Assembly: GCA_964558405.1 (NCBI GenBank) | Contig: CAZLDG010000026.1 | Span: forward strand, 1 to 19,256 | DNA length: 19,256 bases | From: Thioglobus_B sp964558405 | Lineage (GTDB): Bacteria; Pseudomonadota; Gammaproteobacteria; PS1; Pseudothioglobaceae | Direction of reading: 5' to 3' | Shown: piece after piece, positions 13,986 through 19,256 of the stretch | Layout: each line of letters starts with the position of its first letter | Numbering within the stretch: position 1 is the first letter of the stretch | Made by a program: the position numbers and the translations under genes | The notes under the pieces: generated by a model | Told to the model about the DNA's origin: nothing | What the model saw: the letters and a program-made list of their open reading frames with translations, nothing else | Databases searched by the model: none

Positions 13986-16267
13986 ATGAATAAGTTGTTA
14001 ATTGGATTGTTGTTTTTCGCCTTAAATGCGCAAGCTTTGCAGATGTTGCGTCCGGCGGATAACCACCAAGTGGTTAAACAACAAGATAACAGCCAAAGTG
14101 AGGCGGTACTTACGGCTAAGCAGGTCTTGGTTAAGCTTAAGAAAATGGCCCAACATGGTGATGCACGCGCCCAACTGAGTCTGGCTAACATGTATCAAAA
14201 CGGCATCAATACCAAGGTTGATGAAAAACTGGCTTTTTATTGGTATCAGCAAGTGGCGGACCAGGGTTATGCCTCAGGGCAGTTCAGTCTGGCCAATGCT
14301 TATTANNNNNNNNNNNNNNNNNNNNNNNNNNNNNNNNNNNNNNNNNNNNNNNNNNNNNNNNNNNNNNNNNNNNNNNNNNNNNNNNNNNNNNNNNNNNNNN
14401 NNNNNAAGTGGCGGACCAGGGTTATGCCTCAGGGCAGTTCAGTCTGGCCAATGCTTATTATCAAGGCATGGGCGTGGAGAAAGACTTAGCAACAGCGGCG
14501 ACTTGGTTTGAGAAGGCTGCCGAGCAGGATTTGGCTCAAGCGCAATATAGTTTAGCGGTAATGTATCGTCGTGGCGAAGGGGTAGAAGCTGATGACGCTC
14601 AAGCACTGAAGTGGTATAAGCGCGCAGCGAGTTTGGATTATTGGCCAGCACAACTTAATTTGGCCAAATTGCACGAGATGGGCGTGGGCACCCAGATTGA
14701 TTTAGATAAGGCGCAACAATACTACGAGCAGGCCGCCACTCAGGGCGATGCGCAAGCGCAATTCTATTTAGCAGATTTCTACGATCGAGCATTGAACTCA
14801 TCACAAGCGCTAGAGCTGTATCAAAGCGCAGCTACCCAAGGTTTTGTGGTTGCACAATCACGTTTGGCGCAGTTGTATCAATCAGGCCGTCTACTCAGTC
14901 AAGATGATGCTAAGGCACTGAAATGGGCATTATCAGCTGCTGAGAAAAATGATGCGCAAGCACAATTTATTGCTGCTGATTTATTGCAAAACAGCACCGA
15001 GGTTGAACAAGATCTACCCACGGCGCTAAAGTATTATCAACAAGCGGCTGATCAGGGTCATGCACAGGCTCAGTATCAATTAGCCCAACTCTATCTAAGC
15101 AACAATAGTCTGATTACCGATCAAGATTTGGCGATAGAATTATTGCAAAAATCTGCCGAGGAAGGTCTGACCAAGGCTCAGCACACTCTGGGGTTGATCT
15201 ATTTGGAAAAACAAGAATTTGTTACTGCACACAAATACTTATTGATGGCAAAAGATAGTAATAACGCCAATGTTGATTACCTATTGGCGCTTAATTATCA
15301 ACTGGGCCAAGGTACAGACAAAGACCTCGCACAAGCACGCCAACACTTTGGTCGAGCTGGCGCTGATGGACATACTAAGGCCAAGTATCAATTGGCGCTG
15401 ATGCAACTCGATGGTGTTGGCGGTGAAATTGAGACCGAACAAGCCATCGACGCGCTATTGGATTTATCCATACAAAGTTATACGCCGGCACAATATCAAC
15501 TGTATTTGGTTTATAGCCAGGGTTTTGGCGTAGGGGTGGACGAACAGTTGGCACGTGTGTATCTGTTTAAAGCCGCACAAGGTGGTGATGCGCAGTCACA
15601 ATATTTACTGGGTAAGTATTATTTAGATGAGCAACTCTTTGACAGCGCTAAAAAATGGATTGATCTTTCTGCTGTGCAACAATACGAGCCAGCATTAACA
15701 CTGGCACCTAGTATTGAGCAGCAAAAACAGCAATATTTGGGCACCTTAACCACCAAGCCAGCTACCGAACAACCAGCGATAGAAGCGTCAGAAACAGCAC
15801 CGGAATCTCAGGCGATTGCTATGGATGAGCAAATTGTTCAAGCGCTAAATCAGGCTAATTTGGTGGTCACTGAAGCAGTGCCATCAGTACTTGAGCAATT
15901 CAAACCTACCGTGCCAGATATGGACACCATCGCCAAATCGTTAGAGGCGAATGCCATGCCTACGCAAAACATTGAGCGTTTGCTTGAGAGCGCCAAGGCC
16001 GGCAACCCCATTGCCCAACACAACCTGAGTACACTCTATAGTATTGGCTCTTTGGTGCCCAAGGACAATCGACGTGCCTTTTTACTGATGCGCGAGTCTG
16101 CCCAACAAGGACTGGCCAAAAGCCAAAATGCCTTGGCCATGATGTATGTTAATGGTATTGGTGTAGAGGCAGACTATCAGCAAGCCTATTATTGGGCCAG
16201 TGCCTCGGCACGCAGTGGCAATACCGAAGGGCAAAAGATTCTCTCACGCTTGGTAGAGTCCCGATAA
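13986..16267 (+). CDS. secreted or periplasmic Sel1-repeat protein, interrupted by an assembly gap
   Basis: The N-terminus MNKLLIGLLFFALNAQA is a signal peptide, so the protein is exported. After about 45 residues it becomes an array of roughly fifteen 36-residue Sel1-like (TPR-related) repeats with the pattern A-x-x-G-x-A-x-A-Q-x-x-L-A-x-x-Y-x-x-G-x-G-V. A Glu/Ala/Pro-rich linker lies near nt 15720-15990, and two to three more repeats close the protein. The N run at 14306-14405 breaks the frame as written, because 100 is not a multiple of 3. If the 55-bp duplicates flanking it are overlaid, the gene reads in frame as 708 residues from ATG 13986 (ATG 13980 is the alternative). The true number of repeats is unknown. 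Sel1 arrays mediate protein-protein contacts; the partner is not deducible. Confidence 0.8.
14251..14305 (+). repeat. 55-bp direct repeat, left copy, ending at the N gap
   Basis: These 55 bases, starting AAGTGGCGGACCAGGG and ending AATGCTTATTA, are identical to 14406-14460. They encode VADQGYASGQFSLANAY, part of one Sel1 repeat, in the same codon phase as the other copy. Confidence 0.98.
14306..14405. other. scaffold gap of exactly 100 N
   Basis: All 100 positions are N. The round length is the usual placeholder for a gap of unknown size, so the true distance is not given. It falls inside the Sel1-repeat gene and is flanked on each side by the same 55-bp sequence. Confidence 0.99.
14406..14460 (+). 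repeat. 55-bp direct repeat, right copy, starting at the N gap
   Basis: Exact copy of 14251-14305, beginning at the first base after the N run. Beyond it the sequence continues YQGMGVEKDLA, completing the Sel1 unit. Exact identity up to both gap edges points to overlapping contig ends or a collapsed tandem repeat. Confidence 0.98.
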
Positions 16268-16708
16268 ATGGCCTATTTTTGGCAACAATTATCCCTAGAG
16301 CAACTCTCAGAACAACAATGGGAGAGTTTGTGTGATCATTGTGGACGCTGTTGTCTGCACAAGATTGAGGATGAGGATAGCGGCGAGGTGTTCTTCACCG
16401 ATGTGGCTTGTCAGTATATGGATGAAGAGACTTGCAGTTGCCCGCACTATGGGCAGCGTCAGCAATGGGTGCCCGAGTGTCTATCAATTCAGCCAGACTG
16501 GGGTGAGAAGTTTAAGTGGCTACCCAATACCTGCGCTTATCGTCTATTATATGAGGGTAAGGATTTATTTGCCTGGCACCCACTGATTAGCGGCGATGCA
16601 CAATCGGTGCATTTGGCAGGTATTTCTATTCGTGGGCGCAATTTTAGAGACAATGAGGTTGACGAGAGCGAGATTGAGCAGCACGTAATTGATTGGGTAG
16701 AATCATGA
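16268..16708 (+). CDS. YcgN/UPF0260 family cysteine-cluster protein
   Basis: This 146-residue cytosolic protein belongs to the YcgN/UPF0260 family. It begins MAYFWQQLSLEQLSEQQWESLCDHCGRCC in the typical family pattern (residues 1-29). Cysteines at 22, 25, 28, 29, 48, 56, 58, 71 and 89 form the characteristic clustered arrangement (CDHCGRCC and the later ACQY, CSCPHY and PECL segments), suggesting metal or iron-sulfur binding. The segment WLPNTCAYRLLYEGKDLFAWHPL is conserved in the family. The cellular role of YcgN is not established. It starts directly after the Sel1 gene stop and overlaps the DUF2914 gene by 4 nt (ATGA). Confidence 0.88.
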   Translation: MAYFWQQLSLEQLSEQQWESLCDHCGRCCLHKIEDEDSGEVFFTDVACQYMDEETCSCPHYGQRQQWVPECLSIQPDWGEKFKWLPNTCAYRLLYEGKDLFAWHPLISGDAQSVHLAGISIRGRNFRDNEVDESEIEQHVIDWVES

Positions 16709-17100
16709 GAAAAACACTAATTGGCGTATTGAGTTTTGTATGGGTGACATTGGCAGTGGCGCAGTGGCCACACGACAACATTTCCCAGGCGGTCTTTGCT
16801 AAGACAGTTGAGGATCGAGTGCCCAGCGAGATAATCAGCGAGGCTGACAATTCTTTAGGTAAAATCTACTTCTTTACCAACATTCGCAATCTAACTGGTG
16901 AGAGAATTACCCACCGTTGGATTTATAAGGATAAGGTCAAGGCTGAAGTGAGTTTTGACATTAAGGGTAAGCGTTGGCGTGTTTGGTCCTCTAAAAACCT
17001 ATGGCACACCTGGATTGGCACTTGGCAAGTTGAGGTTCTCAACCATCAAGGCGAAGTGTTATTGACAAAAACATTTAACTATAAAGACAACAATGAATAA
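16705..17100 (+). CDS. exported DUF2914 domain protein
   Basis: The protein is about 131 residues. ATG at 16705 was chosen because it gives MRKTLIGVLSFVWVTLAVA, a clean signal peptide, and an ATGA overlap with the YcgN gene. An in-frame ATG at 16693 would add four residues. The mature part contains KIYFFTNIRNLTGERITHRW and then RWRVWSSKNLWHTWIGTWQVEV, the hallmark of the DUF2914 domain, thought to form a beta-rich fold outside the cytoplasm. Function is unknown. Its last 8 nt overlap argG (ATGAATAA), so it should be co-translated with it, although no metabolic link is evident. Confidence 0.85.
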   Translation: MRKTLIGVLSFVWVTLAVAQWPHDNISQAVFAKTVEDRVPSEIISEADNSLGKIYFFTNIRNLTGERITHRWIYKDKVKAEVSFDIKGKRWRVWSSKNLWHTWIGTWQVEVLNHQGEVLLTKTFNYKDNNE

Positions 17101-18289
17101 AGTAGTATTAGCCTATTCAGGCGGATTAGATACCAGTATTATTGCCAAGTGGTTGGCCGATACCTATGATTGTGAAGTGGTTACGTTTACTGCGGATATC
17201 GGTCAGGGTGAAGAGGTGGAACCAGCACGCGCTAAAGCCCAGGCTATGGGTATTAAGGAAATCTATATTGAAGATTTGCGTGAAGAATTTGCACGTGATT
17301 TTGTTTTTCCAATGTTCCGCGCTAATGCGATTTATGAGGGCGAATACCTATTGGGCACCTCGATTGCTCGTCCGTTGATTTCTAAGCGTTTAGTAGAAAT
17401 TGCCAACGAGGTGGGTGCTGATGCGATTTCACACGGTGCGACTGGCAAGGGTAACGATCAAGTACGTTTTGAACTAAATGCTTATGCCATGGATGCGCAT
17501 ATTCAAGTGATTGCGCCGTGGCGTGAGTGGGATTTGTCTTCACGTGAATCACTAATGAACTACGCTGAAGAACATGGTATTGAAGTAGATTATAAAAAAC
17601 AAAGCAAAAAGTCGCCTTATTCAATGGATGCCAATCTCTTGCACATCTCTTATGAGGGTGATATCTTAGAAGATCCATGGGCCGAGCCTGAGGATGATAT
17701 GTGGCGTTGGACCGTGTCACCAGAAGCTGCGCCTGACACTCCAGAATACGTAGAGCTTAGCTACGAAAAAGGTGATATCGTGGCCATTAATGGCCAGGCG
17801 ATGACCCCAGCGCAGGTGATGGAAGATCTAAATGAGCGTGCTGGTAAGCACGGCATTGGCCGTGATGATATTGTAGAGAACCGTTTTGTTGGTATGAAAT
17901 CACGTGGCTGTTATGAAACCCCAGCCGGCACAGTGATGCTCAAAGCGCACCGCGCGATGGAATCACTGACCTTGGATCGTGAAGCAGCACATCTTAAAGA
18001 TGAGCTGATGCCTAAGTATGCTGAGTTAATCTACAACGGCTTTTGGTTTGCGCCAGAGCGTGAGATGCTGCAAGCGGCGATTGACCAAACGCAAGACGTG
18101 GTCAATGGCACGGTACGTGTTAAGCTTTACAAGGGTAACGTGATTGTAGTGGGGCGTCAGTCTGACAACTCACTATTTAGTGAAAAGATTGCGACGTTCG
18201 AGGATGACGAAGGCGCTTATGATCAAAAAGATGCAGCCGGCTTTATTAAGCTAAATGCACTGCGTTTGCGTCTTAAAGCACTGAAGTAA
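17093..18289 (+). CDS. argG: argininosuccinate synthase
   Basis: ArgG joins citrulline and aspartate using ATP to form argininosuccinate, the penultimate step of arginine synthesis, in the cytosol. The 398-residue protein starts MNKVVLAYSGGLDTS, the ATP pyrophosphatase P-loop (residues 7-15), and has the citrulline/aspartate-binding SHGATGKGNDQVRFE, YKKQSKKSPYSMDANLLHISYEGDILEDP, and SRGCYETPAGTVM near the middle. Length and motifs match the common bacterial type. It overlaps the DUF2914 gene and ends six bases before a strong terminator, so it closes the unit that starts upstream. No ARG box is recognisable in the short overlap region. Confidence 0.97.
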   Translation: MNKVVLAYSGGLDTSIIAKWLADTYDCEVVTFTADIGQGEEVEPARAKAQAMGIKEIYIEDLREEFARDFVFPMFRANAIYEGEYLLGTSIARPLISKRLVEIANEVGADAISHGATGKGNDQVRFELNAYAMDAHIQVIAPWREWDLSSRESLMNYAEEHGIEVDYKKQSKKSPYSMDANLLHISYEGDILEDPWAEPEDDMWRWTVSPEAAPDTPEYVELSYEKGDIVAINGQAMTPAQVMEDLNERAGKHGIGRDDIVENRFVGMKSRGCYETPAGTVMLKAHRAMESLTLDREAAHLKDELMPKYAELIYNGFWFAPEREMLQAAIDQTQDVVNGTVRVKLYKGNVIVVGRQSDNSLFSEKIATFEDDEGAYDQKDAAGFIKLNALRLRLKALK

Positions 18290-18294
18290 TGCCC

Positions 18295-18323
18295 AAACCC
18301 AGTCTAAGACTGGGTTTGTTTTT
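18295..18323 (+). terminator. rho-independent terminator after argG
   Basis: A perfect 10-bp stem, AAACCCAGTC (18295-18304) pairing with GACTGGGTTT (18308-18317), encloses a TAA loop and is followed by GTTTTT. It begins 5 nt after the argG stop and ends the upstream operon. Its T tract runs into the -35-like TTGACT of the arsR unit. Confidence 0.92.
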
Positions 18324-18354
18324 GACTAATATTTCTATATTTCTAGAAATATAG
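18322..18354 (+). promoter_or_regulatory. candidate arsR promoter with 20-bp palindromic operator
   Basis: Bases 18335-18354, CTATATTTCTAGAAATATAG, form a perfect 20-bp palindrome. It lies 36 nt before the likely arsR start and just after the argG terminator. A -35-like TTGACT (18322-18327) and a weak -10-like TAGAAA (18344-18349), 16 bp apart, would place the palindrome over the spacer and -10, the usual geometry for repression by an ArsR dimer. An alternative -10-like TATGAT sits at 18378-18383. The palindrome is certain; the promoter assignment is inference. Confidence 0.6.
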
Positions 18355-18390
18355 TTGTTTTTAATCATGCTTTGCTGTATGATGACTGGC

Positions 18391-18693
18391 ATGAATGAGA
18401 AAAACTTAGTCAAAATCTTAGCAGAATTGGGTCATGAAACTCGATTGTCTATCTTTAGACTGGTGATTAAATATGGCGATAGTGGTATTAGTGTGGGCGA
18501 GGTTGGTCGTCAACTACAGATTGCCCCTTCGACACTTAATTTTCATCTGTCTCGATTGGTAGAGGCACAAATCATCAAGCAAAACAAACAGGGTCGCAGC
18601 ATTTATTGTGTGGCGGCAGTTGATGTGTTAAATAGTGCCATGGATTTGCTTACGGCTGAGTGTTGTTCAGAGGCGGCTTGTGGCTGTAATTAA
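18391..18693 (+). CDS. arsR: ArsR-family metalloregulatory repressor
   Basis: This is a small winged-helix transcriptional repressor of the ArsR/SmtB family, expected to release its operator on binding As(III)/Sb(III) or a related metalloid. ATG at 18391 was chosen, giving 100 residues with the standard N-terminal helix KILAELGHETRLSIFRLV. In-frame starts at 18355 (TTG), 18379 and 18382 exist but would extend into the promoter. The helix-turn-helix is at about residues 34-57 (SVGEVGRQL, STLNFHLSRLVEA). It lacks the alpha-3 CVC motif of classical ArsR. Instead the C-terminus ends ECCSEAACGCN with Cys91, Cys92, Cys97 and Cys99, resembling the Acidithiobacillus ferrooxidans type that binds arsenic through C-terminal cysteines. 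It is followed 16 nt later by the ArsI-like gene. Confidence 0.88.
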   Translation: MNEKNLVKILAELGHETRLSIFRLVIKYGDSGISVGEVGRQLQIAPSTLNFHLSRLVEAQIIKQNKQGRSIYCVAAVDVLNSAMDLLTAECCSEAACGCN

Positions 18694-18709
18694 ATAATAG
18701 GAGAAAAAT

Positions 18710-19156
18710 ATGAAAAGAATGCACATCCATATCTCGGTAGAAGATCTAGACAAAAACATCGAATTTTATTCGGCCATGTTTGGTACGCAGCCAACGGTTG
18801 AGCAGGCTGATTATGCCAAGTGGCGCTTAGATGAGCCCAGTATCAATTTCGCTGTCTCAGCCAAAGGTCGTACTGTGGGTTTGAACCATTTGGGGTTTGA
18901 GCTAGAGTCTGACGAGGCCTTGGAAGAGATGTCACGTCGTATTGATGAACATAACCTAGACAAACAAGAGGACAAAGGTGCAAATTGTTGCTACGCCGAA
19001 TCAGATAAGTACTGGAGTATGGATCCGCAAGGTATTCCTTGGGAGAATTTCCATACGCTGAGTGATATTCCTGTGTATGGGGAAAGTAATCAAAAATCAC
19101 AGACCATTGCTGCGCAATGCTGCGCTGGTGGTAGCATCAATAGTCAATGTTGCTAA
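18710..19156 (+). CDS. arsI: ArsI/CadI-family organoarsenical lyase-like metalloenzyme (vicinal oxygen chelate fold)
   Basis: ArsI is a non-heme iron dioxygenase that cleaves the carbon-arsenic bond of trivalent organoarsenicals such as MAs(III). CadI is a close cadmium-induced relative, so the substrate is not certain. The 148-residue protein shows the glyoxalase/VOC pattern: MHIHISVEDLDKNIEFY at the N-terminus, LNHLGFELES, the vicinal cysteines Cys93-Cys94 in NCCYAESDKYW, and DPQGIPWENF. Candidate iron ligands are His5 (or His7), His60 and Glu112. A Cys-rich tail with Cys137-Cys138 and Cys147-Cys148 extends past the core. AGGAG at 18699-18703, six bases before ATG, is a strong ribosome-binding site. 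It forms a two-gene unit with arsR. Confidence 0.85.
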   Translation: MKRMHIHISVEDLDKNIEFYSAMFGTQPTVEQADYAKWRLDEPSINFAVSAKGRTVGLNHLGFELESDEALEEMSRRIDEHNLDKQEDKGANCCYAESDKYWSMDPQGIPWENFHTLSDIPVYGESNQKSQTIAAQCCAGGSINSQCC

Positions 19157-19168
19157 AACGTGATGGAT

Positions 19169-19197
19169 AAAAAAGCCCGGACTAACCGGGCTTTTTT
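19169..19197. terminator. bidirectional rho-independent terminator between arsI and tRNA-Cys
   Basis: AAAAAAGCCCGG (19169-19180) pairs with CCGGGCTTTTTT (19186-19197) around an ACTAA loop. The T tract on the plus strand ends arsI transcription. The A tract on the left becomes a U tract for leftward transcripts, so it can also end the convergent tRNA gene. Confidence 0.93.
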
Positions 19198-19202
19198 GAT
19201 GA

Positions 19203-19256
19203 TGGAGGCTGGGACCGGAGTCGAACCGGTCTATAAGGCTTTGCAGGCCCCTGCAT
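19203..19256 (-). tRNA. tRNA-Cys (anticodon GCA), partial: 5' part outside window
   Basis: Read on the minus strand, the segment contains the anticodon loop CTGCAAA (anticodon GCA), a T arm ACCGG-TTCGACT-CCGGT, the 3' acceptor strand CCCAGCC, a U discriminator (an identity element of tRNA-Cys) and an encoded CCA at 19203-19205. The acceptor 5' strand and D arm lie beyond the right edge. The gene converges on arsI across the shared hairpin. Confidence 0.93.

Noticed and set aside
14218..14511. Separate short plus-strand genes spanning the N gap in other frames
   Set aside because: They arise from the arbitrary 100-base gap shifting the frame; the Sel1 reading frame continues consistently on both sides once the 55-bp copies are aligned.
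18322..19256. arsR-arsI as a genomic island integrated at tRNA-Cys
   Set aside because: No integrase and no repeated copy of the tRNA 3' end is visible, and base composition looks like the neighbours; adjacency alone is not enough.

Overview
The window looks like a piece of a compact gammaproteobacterial chromosome, probably a metagenome or draft scaffold because it contains a run of exactly 100 N. Support for Gammaproteobacteria comes from gene order and content: ftsH-folP-glmM, an Rsx/Rnf cluster, EF-P with its lysine ligase EpmA, a YcgN-type cysteine-cluster protein, sucCD and argG. The moderate GC content, dense packing and a TauE/SafE exporter would fit a marine sulfur-oxidiser relative (SUP05/Thioglobus-like), but that placement is an inference.

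Layout. (1) 1-9694, plus strand: the 3' end of ftsH, then folP, glmM, a TauE/SafE exporter, rsxA, rsxB, rsxC, rsxD, rsxG, queA, a HIT-family hydrolase and a thioredoxin-like protein. No intergenic gap exceeds 9 nt and most genes overlap by 1, 4, 8 or 14 nt, so this is probably one long transcription unit or a few nested ones. (2) 9691-12478, minus strand: sucC, sucD and a Rossmann-fold oxidoreductase, coupled by 4-nt overlaps and converging on the thioredoxin-like gene with overlapping stop codons. (3) A 65-nt divergent intergenic region, then efp and epmA overlapping by 17 nt. (4) A secreted Sel1-repeat protein interrupted by the 100-N gap, a YcgN-like protein, a DUF2914 protein and argG, ending at a clear terminator. 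(5) A small arsenic unit, arsR and an ArsI/CadI-type gene, behind a perfect 20-bp palindrome and ending at a hairpin shared with a convergent, partial tRNA-Cys at the right edge.

Functionally the window is mostly housekeeping: proteolysis, folate and cell-wall precursor synthesis, membrane electron transfer, queuosine, the succinyl-CoA step, translation-factor modification and arginine synthesis. It has one accessory resistance module. I see no phage, transposase, CRISPR array or toxin-antitoxin gene. The points most worth a second look are the Rsx cluster lacking rsxE, an EpmA with a changed motif 3 and a clipped C-terminus, the 55-bp exact duplication flanking the N gap inside a tandem-repeat gene, and the Cys-tailed ArsR/ArsI pair behind its palindrome. 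I do not see convincing evidence of a wholly new system.
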